Shown piece after piece: positions 46,568 to 55,751 of a stretch of 64,000 nt of DNA. The stretch comes from ZC4RG30 sp963726085 (lineage in GTDB: Bacteria > Pseudomonadota > Gammaproteobacteria > Steroidobacterales > Steroidobacteraceae), in the NCBI GenBank assembly GCA_963726085.1, contig CAVSAR010000001.1:186001-250000 (forward strand). Reading direction: 5' to 3'. Each line of letters begins with the position of its first letter. The first letter of the stretch is position 1. Below the pieces are notes generated by a model. The model was not told the DNA's origin. It made no database searches and saw only the letters and a list, made by a program, of their open reading frames with translations. Position numbers and translations under genes: made by a program.

Positions 46568-48948
46568 GTGAAACTGCCATTGTCCTGGCTGCGCGAGTGG
46601 GTCGACATCCCGTGGAGCGCCAATGAACTGGCCAGCCGCCTGACCCTGGCCGGCTTCGAGGTGGAGGGCGTGGAGCCGGCCGCACCGGATTTCTCGCAAG
46701 TGGTGGTGGGCGAGATCCTGAGCATTGCGGCGCACCCCGACTCCGACAAGTTGCGCGTCTGCCAGGTCGACGCCGGAGCCGGCGCCGTGCTGCAAATCGT
46801 ATGCGGCGCGGCCAATGCGCGCGCAGGCCTCAAGGCGCCGCTGGCAAAGATCGGGGCACATCTGCCAGGCGACATCGTCATCACCGCGGCGAAGCTGCGC
46901 GGCGTCGAGTCCGCCGGCATGCTGTGTTCTGCACGCGAGTTCGGGCCTGTCCCAGGCCGCCACCGGGCTATTGGAGCTGCCGGCGGATGCACCCACCGGC
47001 GCATTGCTGCGCGATTACCTCGGCCTGGACGACCAGATCCTCGAATTGAAGGTGTACGCAAATCGCGGCGATGCGATGTCGGTACAAGGCGTGGCGCGGG
47101 AAATCGCAGCCCTGACTGGCGCACGACTCAAGCCGCAGCAACCGGTGCGTGTGAGCGCCGCCGCGCTGCCGATTGCACACGGCGCGGTGCAGGCGCCGAC
47201 GGCGGCGCCACGCCTGCTGCTGCGTCGACTTGCGGGGCTGGATAACCGCGGCACCAGTCCGGTGTGGCTGCAGGAACGCCTGCGACGTTGCGGCCTGCGC
47301 AGCATCAATCCGATCGTCGACGTTACCAACTACGTGATGCTGGAAACTGGGCAGCCGATGCACGCCTATGACGCGCGCCGCATCCATGGGGTGCTGCAGG
47401 TGCGCCCGGCGCGCGACGCGGAGCGCCTGCAATTGCTTGACGATCGCGTCGTGGAGCTGGCCCCGGATGTCCTGTTGATCGCCGACGACTCAGGTCCGAT
47501 CGGCATGGCGGGCGTGATGGGCGGTCAGGGAACCTCGATTGCGCCGGACGTCGCCGACGTGCTGCTGGAGGTTGCATATTTCGCTCCCGCAGGCCATTGC
47601 TGGCCGGGCGCGGCGCTACGGGTTGCAGACGGACGCCAGCCAACGCTTCGAGCGCGGCGTGGATCCGCAGGGGCAGGGCATTGCCATGGAGCGCGCCACG
47701 GCGCTGCTGCTGCAGCTGGGGGGCGGCACGGCCGGACCGGTGCAGCAGATTGTGGACCAAGGTTCGCTGCCCCCGCGCACGCCGGTGCTACTGCGGCGCG
47801 CCCGGCTTGCCCTGCTGACCGGGGCTGCCATTGCTGATGCCGACGTGCAGCGAAGCCTCGGTGCGCTGGGCATGACGCTGCAGCCGCATGCGCAGGGCTG
47901 GATGGTGTCACCCCCGCCATGGCGTTTCGATATCGCCATCGAGGCGGACCTGATCGAGGAAGTGCTGCGCATCGTGGGTTTCGACGCGGTCCAGGAACAA
48001 CCGCGACGGTTGCCGCAGCGGTTCACGCGGCGCAGCGAGACGCAGGTCGATGAGCGCGCCGTGCTCGACATACTCGCCGCGCGCGGCTACCAGGAAGTAA
48101 TCAGCTATGCCTTCGTGGATCCGCAGGTGCAGGGGCGGCTGTTTCCGCAGCAGCAGGCCATTGCGCTGACCAATCCGATTGCCGCGGACCTGGCGGTCAT
48201 GCGCGTGTCGCTGTGGCCGGGCCTGCTCAAGGCAGCGCTCGATAACCTGCGCCGCCAGCAGGCACGCGTGCGGCTGTTCGAACGCGGTGCCGTGTTCCTG
48301 CGCAGCGCCGGCGCAGTGCGCGAGATCCCGCGCCTGGCAGGGATCGCGGTGGGCGCGCGACTGCCGGAGCAGTGGGGAGCGGGCAGGGAGGCGGCAGACT
48401 ACTTCGACCTGAAGTCCGACTTAAGTGCGGTGCTGGGCCTGGCCGGCGCAGCGGTCGAATTCAGCTTTGAACCTGCTGACCTGTCATGCCTGCACCCGGG
48501 ACGAAGCGCCGCGATCAAGCGCTCGGGAGTGCCCATCGGCTGGCTCGGCGAGCTACACCCGACCCTAGCCGCTGAAATGGGCTTCCCCAACGACTGCCTG
48601 CTGTTCGAACTGGACATAACCCCGGCAATAAACGCGCCTTTACCGGTGCCTGGCAGCATTTCCCGCTTTCCCCAGGTGCGTCGTGACCTGGCAGTGACGG
48701 TGCCGCTGGCCACGCCTTTAAGCGCCGTCCGCAGTCGTGTTAGTGTTGCCGCAGGAAATCTGCTGCGCGAACTGGTGGTGTTTGACGTCTACCAGGGACC
48801 GGGCATCGAATCAACGCGAAAAAGCATCGCTTTGGGATTGATTTTTCAGGATAATAACAAGACTCTGAAAGACGAAGAAGCGGATGCCCTGATGACCGTC
48901 GTGGCTTCCGATCTCGGTGCAAACCTGGACGCGAAGGTGCGGGACTGA
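46568..48948 (+). CDS. pheT: Phenylalanyl-tRNA synthetase beta subunit, two apparent frameshifts
   Basis: tRNA-binding and editing subunit. GTG 46568 opens KLPLSWLREWVDIPW; the EMAP-like domain has AAHPDSDKLRVCQVDAG. The frame slips near 46945 (SAREFG to LSQAATGLLELP) and again near 47595 (EVAYFAPA to AIAGRARRYGLQTDAS). From there it reads through B5, editing and C-terminal FDX anticodon domains to TGA 48946. Both slips lie in conserved sequence with nothing missing, pointing to base-call error. Corrected length is about 793 residues, normal for the family. Confidence 0.92.
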
Positions 48949-48951
48949 AGT

Positions 48952-49254
48952 ATGGCGTTGACGAAAGCCGAGATTGCCGAAGCCCTGTTCGATCAGCTCG
49001 GGCTGAACAAGCGTGAAGCAAGGGAACTCGTGGATCTGTTCTTCGAGGAAGTGCGTGGTGCGTTGTCTACCGGGTCACAGGTCAAGCTCTCGGGCTTTGG
49101 CAACTTTGACCTGCGCGACAAGAACCAGCGGCCGGGTCGCAATCCCAAGACCGGCGAGGAAATTCCGATCAGCGCGCGGCGTGTAGTGACATTTCGCCCG
49201 GGCCAGAAACTGAAGGCGCGGGTGGAGGCATATGCTGGAACCCCGGAACAATAG
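48952..49254 (+). CDS. ihfA: Integration host factor alpha subunit
   Basis: 100-residue HU/IHF-fold DNA-bending protein. MALTKAEIAEALFDQLGLNK and the beta-arm sequence KLSGFGNFDLRDKNQRPGRN with its intercalating Pro (PGRNPKTGE) identify the alpha subunit. Three bases after pheT, as in other gammaproteobacteria; overlaps the next gene by 23 bases. Confidence 0.97.
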   Translation: MALTKAEIAEALFDQLGLNKREARELVDLFFEEVRGALSTGSQVKLSGFGNFDLRDKNQRPGRNPKTGEEIPISARRVVTFRPGQKLKARVEAYAGTPEQ

Positions 49255-49588
49255 CGAACTGCCCGCGATACCGGGCAAACGCTACTTCACCATCGGGGAA
49301 GTCAGCGAATTGTGTGGCGTCAAGCCACATGTATTGCGTTACTGGGAACAGGAATTTCCGCAACTCAAGCCCGTAAAGCGTCGCGGCAATCGCCGCTACT
49401 ACCAGCGCCAGGACGTCATCGTCATCCGCCAGATCCGCAGCCTGCTGTACGAACAGGGCTTCACGATTGGTGGCGCGCGCCAGAAACTCGGCGGCGAGGA
49501 AGCGCGCAGCGACGTCAGCCAGAGCCAGCAGGTGGCGCGGCAGATCCGCACCGAGCTGGAAGAGATACTGCGTATACTGAGGCGATAA
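49232..49588 (+). CDS. MerR-family transcriptional regulator
   Basis: 118 residues. The winged-helix MerR N-terminus starts at YFTIGEVSELCGVKPHVLRYWE, followed by RRGNRRYYQRQDV. A short C-terminal coiled-coil replaces the effector domain of metal sensors, so it probably needs no metal. A MerR protein directly after ihfA is a conserved gammaproteobacterial arrangement of unknown function. ATG 49232 lies inside ihfA. Confidence 0.9.
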   Translation: MLEPRNNSELPAIPGKRYFTIGEVSELCGVKPHVLRYWEQEFPQLKPVKRRGNRRYYQRQDVIVIRQIRSLLYEQGFTIGGARQKLGGEEARSDVSQSQQVARQIRTELEEILRILRR

Positions 49589-50172
49589 TGAATATTCGAA
49601 CTTGGTCGGCAAGTCTCGCGCTGTTGCTCACCGTGGTGGCCTGCAGCCCCAAAGCTCCTCCACCTGCCCCTGCCAAGGCCGAGCCCGTGGCCTCCGACCT
49701 GCGCCCCGTGGCCAGCGTCCTGGACCTCATGCTGGGGGTCATCGACCCTTCCGCCGACACCATGTGGGAATCGGTAGCGACGATCAGTGGACCCAAGGGC
49801 GTGGAAGAACGCCAGCCGCGTACCGACAAGGAATGGACCGAAGTTCGTTACAAGGCCCTGCTGGTGCTCGAAGGCGCCAACATGCTGATGGTGGAAGGCC
49901 GCAAGGTGGCGCACCCGGGGCAACAGCTTGAAGAGCCGGGCAGCAAGACCGATTACACCCCCGCGCAGGCACAGGCGGCCATCGATGCGGATCGACCCAG
50001 TTTCATCGCCTTTGCCCACGCACTGCAGGACGCGGCGGCCACCGCCCTGACGGCCATCGAGAAGCGTGACGCCAACGCATTGCTGGAAGCCGGCGGCGAT
50101 ATGGATGAGGCCTGCGAGAGCTGCCACAAGCGATTCTGGTATCCGGGTTCCCCGACGCCGCCCGGGGCCTGA
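49588..50172 (+). CDS. Lipoprotein with a single C-terminal haem c motif
   Basis: 194 residues. The lipoprotein signal (LALLLTVVACSP) is followed by a Pro/Ala segment and a helical domain ending ACESCHKRFWYPG. A C-terminal CXXCH followed by a basic/aromatic residue is the layout of four-helix cytochrome c' (class II) proteins. It would be membrane-tethered in the periplasm and matured by the ccm system encoded upstream. It starts in a TAATG overlap with the MerR gene, which is unusual company for a cytochrome. Confidence 0.82.
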   Translation: MNIRTWSASLALLLTVVACSPKAPPPAPAKAEPVASDLRPVASVLDLMLGVIDPSADTMWESVATISGPKGVEERQPRTDKEWTEVRYKALLVLEGANMLMVEGRKVAHPGQQLEEPGSKTDYTPAQAQAAIDADRPSFIAFAHALQDAAATALTAIEKRDANALLEAGGDMDEACESCHKRFWYPGSPTPPGA

Positions 50173-50184
50173 TGGCCGGAGGGC

Positions 50185-50709
50185 TCAGCCCTCCATCTTC
50201 CAGTCGTTGACCAGCTTGTAGCGGGCCGCCTTGATTCGGGTGAAACGGCCGTCCTTTACCCAGTAGAGCCCGAAACTGATCGTCCGGAACACCTCACCGG
50301 CCTTCAGGAAGCGCTTGAAGTAGGGGCTATCCCAGTCCTTGTACACCTTGAATTCCGACGGCAGTTCCACTGCAATGCCGGTGGCGTCGGCAATATAGTG
50401 CGTGACCTGCACGGTCTCGTGGATGTGTGCCTTGACCACCGCGTAGAACTCGCGGATTGCCTTGGCCCCATGAATCTCCTGGTCCCTGAGCTCCAGGATC
50501 ACATCCTCATGGTAGTACTCGATGAACGAGGGATCATTGGCGTTGAACTTGCCAACGTAATCCATGTACCGCTCCCGTGACATCCCGCCACAGGCAGTTG
50601 CCGGGATCGATGTCGCGGCACCCGCCAGACCGGTGGCGGTCAGGCCGGTCAGCAGCCCGGTGGACCCGGCGGCGAGGAAGCCGCGACGGGAATGGGTATT
50701 GTCAGTCAT
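50185..50709 (-). CDS. Tat-exported SnoaL/NTF2-like protein
   Basis: 174 residues with a twin-arginine leader (SRRGFLAAGSTGLLTGL). The mature part has the cone-shaped NTF2-like pattern: MDYVGKFNANDPSFIEYYHE, ELRDQEIHGAKAIREFYAVV and terminal strands ISFGLYWVKDGRFTRIK. Relatives are cyclases, isomerases or orphan binding proteins; ligand unknown. A Tat signal on a cofactor-free fold is unusual. It is transcribed away from tRNA-Pro. Confidence 0.83.
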   Translation of the reverse strand: MTDNTHSRRGFLAAGSTGLLTGLTATGLAGAATSIPATACGGMSRERYMDYVGKFNANDPSFIEYYHEDVILELRDQEIHGAKAIREFYAVVKAHIHETVQVTHYIADATGIAVELPSEFKVYKDWDSPYFKRFLKAGEVFRTISFGLYWVKDGRFTRIKAARYKLVNDWKMEG

Positions 50710-50739
50710 TGGAATGCCCCCTTACCCTTGTTGAGCAGG

Positions 50740-50745
50740 TATTAT
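50740..50745 (+). promoter_or_regulatory. Candidate -10 element of tRNA-Pro
   Basis: TATTAT followed by a strongly G+C-rich discriminator (GCCCCCCCTC) 13 bases before tRNA-Pro. No convincing -35 at 16-18 bases. It lies in the 49-base gap between the divergent SnoaL-like gene and the tRNA. Confidence 0.4.
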
Positions 50746-50758
50746 GCCCCCCCTCGGT

Positions 50759-50836
<78 letters not shown>

Positions 50837-50864
50837 TTAATTTGATCACGAGGAGTTCCCGCAA

Positions 50865-51629
50865 GTGAAACAGTGGAAGACCTGTGCCTGGATGGCTGCG
50901 ATCGTGATGTTCACTGGCGCCAGCGCTAATGCGGACGAGTGGACCAACGCGATCACACCCTACATCTGGGGCACCGGCATGAGCGGCAAGGTGGCCGTCG
51001 GCACACCGCAGGGAGAGCTCGAGTCGGATGTGCACCTGAGCTTCGGGGACCTGTTGAACAACCTCGACATGGGCGCCATGGTTTCCTACGAGGGTGGCAA
51101 TGACCACTGGGTAGTGCTGGGTGACCTGATCTACATGAATCTGGGTACTGCCACGACTGCGGGGCAAGGGCCCGTCTCCGTGCAATCATCCGCGAACATC
51201 GAACAGACCATGGTCGAAGCGGACGCAGGGTACAAGATCACCACGGGCATCTCGCTGTTTGTGGGTGCTCGATACTCCGACATCAGTGGCGATATCCACG
51301 TGGTCCGCACCGGCCCCGGTGCCGGCTCCGATCGGAAGGCGGGCCTGAGCCAATCCTGGGTGGACCCGGTAATTGGCCTGCTGGGCGAGTGGCCGCTGAC
51401 CCAACACCTGGAGTGGGACTTGCGCGCCGACATCGGCGGATTCAACGTCGGTTCCGATTTGGCCTGGCAGGTCATGGGCACCCTGCGTTGGAAGCTGCGT
51501 GAGAACTGGGACGTACTTGCCAGCTATCGCTACATGCAGGTGGACTACGAGCAGAACGGCACCAGCGGACTGCTGTTGTACAACATGGTCAACTCCGGGT
51601 TCGGCCTGGGCGTGACGTTCCGCTTCTGA
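50865..51629 (+). CDS. Outer-membrane beta-barrel protein
   Basis: 254 residues from GTG 50865 with AGGAG eight to nine bases upstream. The signal peptide ends TGASANA. The mature protein starts DEWTNAITPYIWGTGMSG and shows regular amphipathic strands up to a terminal GLGVTFRF. The TPYIWG opening is common in a family of uncharacterised barrels of about 250 residues. Function unknown. The small gene at 51631 follows one base later. Confidence 0.82.
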   Translation: MKQWKTCAWMAAIVMFTGASANADEWTNAITPYIWGTGMSGKVAVGTPQGELESDVHLSFGDLLNNLDMGAMVSYEGGNDHWVVLGDLIYMNLGTATTAGQGPVSVQSSANIEQTMVEADAGYKITTGISLFVGARYSDISGDIHVVRTGPGAGSDRKAGLSQSWVDPVIGLLGEWPLTQHLEWDLRADIGGFNVGSDLAWQVMGTLRWKLRENWDVLASYRYMQVDYEQNGTSGLLLYNMVNSGFGLGVTFRF

Positions 51630-51630
51630 A

Positions 51631-51903
51631 GTGCCCGGGGCCTTGAAGTACAGCGAGCAGGTCATCCGCTTCCCGGCGCGGGATGCAGAGGGCCAGCAGT
51701 ACGAGATCCTGGAACGCATCACCTTTAGCCGCGAGGTCCAGGCAGACGGATCGCTGGGTGAGCCGGTGATGGTCAACCGCCGGTTCGACCTGCGCACCGG
51801 CGAGCGCGTCAATCACCTGGGCGGTGACGATTTCGAGCTGGATCACACCGGTGACAAGCTCAAGGCCGTGCACCGCGAGGATGGCCAGGTGCAAGGCCGG
51901 TAA
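51631..51903 (+). CDS. Small conserved-looking hypothetical protein
   Basis: 90 residues from GTG 51631, directly after the barrel gene stop, so probably translated with it. No signal peptide or membrane span; predicted strands alternate with charged turns (EQVIRFPARDAEGQQYEILE; MVNRRFDLRTGERVNHLGG). The composition is ordinary for the genome. Not recognised; relatives would have to be searched for. It ends five bases from the convergent TonB receptor stop. Confidence 0.65.
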   Translation: MPGALKYSEQVIRFPARDAEGQQYEILERITFSREVQADGSLGEPVMVNRRFDLRTGERVNHLGGDDFELDHTGDKLKAVHREDGQVQGR

Positions 51904-51908
51904 GGCGG

Positions 51909-54305
51909 CTAGAAATTCAGCCGCGCCTCGATGGCAATACCCAGCGGCTGATCCACGAACCCGTAGTAACTGCGCGCCCGGAACAGCCGATTGGCCAGCG
52001 GCGTGTCACCGGCATAGTTGATCACGGTTTCGTCAGTCAGATTGCGTCCGACCAGCGCCACCTCCCAATGCCCGTTTACGTCGCCGAGCGACAGGCGGGC
52101 GTTGATCTTCGCGTAGGCATCCTGGGTCGCTGCCGGATCCAGGGTCAGAGCCTCCAGGTACTTGGCGGAATACACGATGTCGGCCGTAGCCCCCATTCGC
52201 AGCCGGTCGCCCAGCATCCACTTGTAGTCGGCGCTGGCGTACCCGGTGAACTTGGGTGCCAGCTGGTTGGTGTATCCGTCGTAATTGCAGTTGCCGGCGT
52301 TGGGCTGGCCGGCAGGGATCGGCGTCAGGCCGTAGTAGCATTGGCCGAAATAGTTGGTCCACTTAAAATCCAGGTACGCAGCCGAGCCGGTCAGCGTGAA
52401 GGCCGGCGTCACGCGCCAGCGGCCCTGTACTTCGGCACCCATGACCCGCGCGTTGCCGTTGCCCACATTGAAGCCGATGGCCCCGTCGAAGACGCTGGTC
52501 TGCAGATCCTTGTAGTACGTGTAGAACACGTCCGCGTCGATCTCTGCGGTCTTGCCAATGCCGGTCTTGAGGCCCAGCTCGGTGGTAGTGGCCAGTTCAT
52601 CCTCGAATTCGAACGTGCCGCCCAGCGACGGGGGCTTGTTGGAGCGCGCGTCAAACCCACCGGCCTTGGATCCCTGCGCCCAGGACAGGTACGCCAACGA
52701 CTCGGGGGAAAAGCTGTACTGCAGGTTTACAAGGGGAGAAAACGTGTCCTCGGAACGCGAACCGTTGATGTTGTGCGGGACAATCCCCAGCACCGCGGCG
52801 AACAGGGGAATGACCTGCGGCGGCAGGCTGGGACCACCCAAGCCATGGGTCAGGGTCGTGACACGCGAGCCGTCCTTGTCTTCTGCCGAGAAGCGGCCGC
52901 CCGCCGCCAGCTTCCAGGAATCGCTGATTCGCCACGTACCCTGTGCAAACGCCGAATAAAGCGTGCTGTCCTGGGTGAAATCGCGCGGGTTTGCCGCATC
53001 GGAGAAAGCACCGGACAGGGCCGAGCACGTGGCCGGTGAATTGCACAGGCCCTGCTGCAGGAACGCACTGGTCAATACCGGGATGACCAGGCTCGTGGTC
53101 GGCACGTGGATGTAGTCGTGTTCATCGAGGTTGTATTTCTGGAAAAATACCCCCGCGATCCACGACACAGTCTGGTCCAGTGGGGAAGCCACGCGCAGTT
53201 CCTGGCTGAACTGGTTGTAATTCTCGGAGATACCGGCGCCGAACACCGTCGCACCCACGAAGTCGCAGTCGCATATTTCGTCCAGCTTGTAGCCGCTGTA
53301 GGCGGTGACGGAAGTCAGCGCCAGGCCATTGCCGAAACGGTAATCCGCCGTCAGCGCAGTCTCAAAGTTCGACAGGTTGCTGGCGTCACCGTTGGACGAG
53401 CGCTTGAAGTCGAGCTGGTTGTTGCGGGCGGATGGATCCTGCCCCTGGGGCAGGGGCGGCACCGGACCGCCGACTATCTGGCTGTAGGTAAGACCGGTCA
53501 GCGAGCCACTGGTGATGGGGGTTTCCCCGAAGATCTCGATCTGCCTGCCCTTGGTATCGTAGCTGCCGCCCTCGGTGCGCCAGGACAGTGACAGCGCATC
53601 GTTGAGATCAAAGGACAGGGTCAGGCGCGCGGCGAGCTCGTCGCGCTTGGGCTCATTTCGATCAAGCGTCAGGTTCTCGACGTAGCCGTCGGCACTGCGC
53701 GCGTGTACCGCGAGGCGTGCGCCGAACCGATCGGTAATCGGTCCGCTCAGCACCCCGCTGGCGATGAAGTCGTCATTCTCGATGTCGTATGAGGCCCGCA
53801 CCTGGCCTTCGAAATCCTGCGTCGGCTTGGCCGATACCATGTTGACCGCGCCGGCAACCGCATTCTTGCCAAACAGTATCGGTTGCGGTCCGCGCAGGAC
53901 CTCGACGCGTTGCAGGTCCAGGAAAGGCATGCGCGACTGGTGGCCACGGCCGCGATAGACGCCGTCCATATAGGTACTTACGGATTGTTCGAAGCCCTGG
54001 TTGAGGCCGGAGCCGATGCCGCGGATATAGATGTTGTTGGCAATGCCGGTTTCCGACATCTTCAGGTTCGGAACGTAGGCTTGCAGGTCTTCGAGTCGCT
54101 GGATTCCCGCATCCGCGAGTTTTGTGGCGGAGACTGCCTCGACAGACAACGGCACGTCGCGCAGGGATTCCTCGCGCTTCTGTGCCGTGACGACGATTTC
54201 CTGCAGCGTGCCATCGTCCGGGGCGACGCCCTGGGCGAACGCGGCAAAGGGCATGGCGCTCAACGCGATGGCAATGCGCAGTATTCGCGATACCAACTTA
54301 TTCAA
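51909..54305 (-). CDS. TonB-dependent outer-membrane receptor
   Basis: 798 residues if TTG 54305 is the start (LNKLVSRILRIAIALSAMPF, signal peptide ending FAAFAQ). The plug domain begins EIVVTAQKREESLRDVPLSV with the TonB box region and contains NNIYIRGIGS and DGVYRGRG plus VEVLRGPQPILFGKNAVAGA. The 22-strand barrel ends with an aromatic EARLNF. Substrate unknown; the VTAQKREE type is abundant in polysaccharide-, steroid- and xenobiotic-using proteobacteria. No linked sigma/anti-sigma pair. Divergent from the exported dinucleotide-binding enzyme at 54402. Confidence 0.92.
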   Translation of the reverse strand: MNKLVSRILRIAIALSAMPFAAFAQGVAPDDGTLQEIVVTAQKREESLRDVPLSVEAVSATKLADAGIQRLEDLQAYVPNLKMSETGIANNIYIRGIGSGLNQGFEQSVSTYMDGVYRGRGHQSRMPFLDLQRVEVLRGPQPILFGKNAVAGAVNMVSAKPTQDFEGQVRASYDIENDDFIASGVLSGPITDRFGARLAVHARSADGYVENLTLDRNEPKRDELAARLTLSFDLNDALSLSWRTEGGSYDTKGRQIEIFGETPITSGSLTGLTYSQIVGGPVPPLPQGQDPSARNNQLDFKRSSNGDASNLSNFETALTADYRFGNGLALTSVTAYSGYKLDEICDCDFVGATVFGAGISENYNQFSQELRVASPLDQTVSWIAGVFFQKYNLDEHDYIHVPTTSLVIPVLTSAFLQQGLCNSPATCSALSGAFSDAANPRDFTQDSTLYSAFAQGTWRISDSWKLAAGGRFSAEDKDGSRVTTLTHGLGGPSLPPQVIPLFAAVLGIVPHNINGSRSEDTFSPLVNLQYSFSPESLAYLSWAQGSKAGGFDARSNKPPSLGGTFEFEDELATTTELGLKTGIGKTAEIDADVFYTYYKDLQTSVFDGAIGFNVGNGNARVMGAEVQGRWRVTPAFTLTGSAAYLDFKWTNYFGQCYYGLTPIPAGQPNAGNCNYDGYTNQLAPKFTGYASADYKWMLGDRLRMGATADIVYSAKYLEALTLDPAATQDAYAKINARLSLGDVNGHWEVALVGRNLTDETVINYAGDTPLANRLFRARSYYGFVDQPLGIAIEARLNF

Positions 54306-54401
54306 GCTTGCCCCCCTGGCGCTTGTTCTGATATTTCTTGCCCGGATTCTGCGCCAGCGGTCATCATCTGCACAATAGACGGGGCGCATTGGGGAGACAT
54401 C

Positions 54402-55133
54402 ATGCACGGGGCACGAATACCAGTTTCGAAAATCATGCGGGCACTTGCCGTGGTCGCGTTCGCGGCCAGCGCGCTGGCGCAGTCAGCATCCGCTGCCGAG
54501 CCCGCACCGCTGCGCATCGGTGTGATCGGTACCGGGAACATCGGCGGGACCCTGGCAACGCATTGGGCCCGCGCCGGTCATGAACTGCTGATCTCGGGCT
54601 TGGATCCTGAAGCATTAAAGCCACTGGCAGCACGACTGGGCGCAAAGGTCCGTGTCGGTACGCCGCGCGAGGCTGCGGCGTTTGGCGAGGTGGTGCTGAT
54701 TTCGGTGCCGTACGGGGCCTTGCCGCAGGTGGGCCGGGACTATGCGCGGGAACTTGCAGGCAAGGTGGTGATTGATACCGGCAATCCCTATCCACAGCGC
54801 GATGGGCCGATGGCCGACGAGGCGCGTCGACTCGGTACCGGGGTCACCTCGGCGCGCTACCTGCCCGGCGTGCGACTGGTGCGCGCCTTCAATGCAATTG
54901 CCTGGACCAACCTGCGCGACCTGGGCAATCGTGCGGGCACCAAGGTGGCAATTCCCGTGGCGGGGGATGACACCAATGCGCTGAATGTGGCCTCACGACT
55001 GGTGCGCGATGCAGGTTTTGAGCCTGTGGTTGTGGGCGGCCTTGCGGAAGCGCGGCGCTTTGACGTGGACACGCCGGTGTACGTCAAGGTGCTCGATGCG
55101 GCACAGCTGCGCTCTGAATTGAAACTGCCGTGA
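54402..55133 (+). CDS. Exported NADPH/F420-reductase-like dinucleotide-binding protein
   Basis: 243 residues from ATG 54402 with GGGGAG five bases upstream. It opens with a signal-peptide-like segment (IMRALAVVAFAASALAQSASA), then a Rossmann domain with GVIGTGNIGGTLATHWARAG, DTGNPYP and LVRAFNAIAW, as in the F420-dependent NADP reductase/ketopantoate-like family. That family is normally cytoplasmic, so apparent Sec export is odd. A start at ATG 54435 would shorten the leader but not remove it. Divergent from the TonB receptor. Confidence 0.82.
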   Translation: MHGARIPVSKIMRALAVVAFAASALAQSASAAEPAPLRIGVIGTGNIGGTLATHWARAGHELLISGLDPEALKPLAARLGAKVRVGTPREAAAFGEVVLISVPYGALPQVGRDYARELAGKVVIDTGNPYPQRDGPMADEARRLGTGVTSARYLPGVRLVRAFNAIAWTNLRDLGNRAGTKVAIPVAGDDTNALNVASRLVRDAGFEPVVVGGLAEARRFDVDTPVYVKVLDAAQLRSELKLP

Positions 55134-55143
55134 AGCGCGCGCC

Positions 55144-55323
55144 ATGCGCATAGGCAAGCCGCTGCTGCTGACTACCACCACCGTGGGGTTGGGGCTTGGC
55201 ATCTACGAGGCGTTTCACCTCGCGCCACGTGTCGCCTGGCTGCTGGTGCTGGCACTGGCGCTGTTCGGTGGCGGCATCACGTGGATAGTCGTCAAGGCCA
55301 GGGCCGAGAACGGGCAGCACTAG
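55144..55323 (+). CDS. Small two-span membrane protein
   Basis: 59 residues, read directly from the sequence. MRIGKPLLLTTTTVGLGLGI is followed by a second hydrophobic stretch VAWLLVLALALFGGGITWIV and a charged tail. It starts ten bases after the preceding gene and so may share its transcript. The stop overlaps the glcG-like stop by four bases. No family recognised. Probability of being real rests on spacing, start codon and clean hydrophobic pattern. Confidence 0.55.
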   Translation: MRIGKPLLLTTTTVGLGLGIYEAFHLAPRVAWLLVLALALFGGGITWIVVKARAENGQH

Positions 55324-55727
55324 AGGCTGGTCAATGCCTCGGCTCCGGCGGCCGCGACGATCCCGTCCTGGCTGGACTGCACGCCCGACACGCCGATGCT
55401 GCCGACGATCTCGCTGTCCACGAACAGCGGCAGTCCACCTTCCACGGCAGTGACGCCCGGCAGGGTCATCATGTGGACCCGCCCGCCCAGCACCCCTTCC
55501 TCCAGCGCCTTGGTCGGGCGCTTGAAGAGCAGGGCGGTGCGCGACTTCTCCTGTGCCACCAGTACTGAACCCAGTTGCGTGCCGTCGGCACGTTCCAGGT
55601 AAATGAGATGGCCCCCGCCGTCATGGATGGCGATGACCACGGTCCAGCCTTCGGCCTGCGCCTTGGCCGACGCGGCTGCGGCGACACGCTTGGCATCGGC
55701 AAGTGAAAGAGTCTTTCGGGTAAGCAT
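55320..55727 (-). CDS. glcG: GlcG/HbpS-family protein
   Basis: 135 residues of the DUF336/HbpS family: LSLADAKRVAAAASAKAQAE, VVIAIHDGGGHLIYLERADG and the Gly-rich end GSIGVSGVQSSQDG. GlcG is encoded in the glycolate operon of E. coli next to glcB, as here; its biochemical role is unclear, and some relatives bind haem or cobalamin. It begins 24 bases after the glcB stop, so the pair is likely co-transcribed. glcDEF are not in the window. Confidence 0.88.
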   Translation of the reverse strand: MLTRKTLSLADAKRVAAAASAKAQAEGWTVVIAIHDGGGHLIYLERADGTQLGSVLVAQEKSRTALLFKRPTKALEEGVLGGRVHMMTLPGVTAVEGGLPLFVDSEIVGSIGVSGVQSSQDGIVAAAGAEALTSL

Positions 55728-55751
55728 GATGGGTATCCCCTCGCCTATGTT

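Noticed and set aside
53883..54401. N-terminal extension of the exported reductase frame
   Set aside because: Antisense to the TonB receptor signal region; the Shine-Dalgarno-supported start is 54402.
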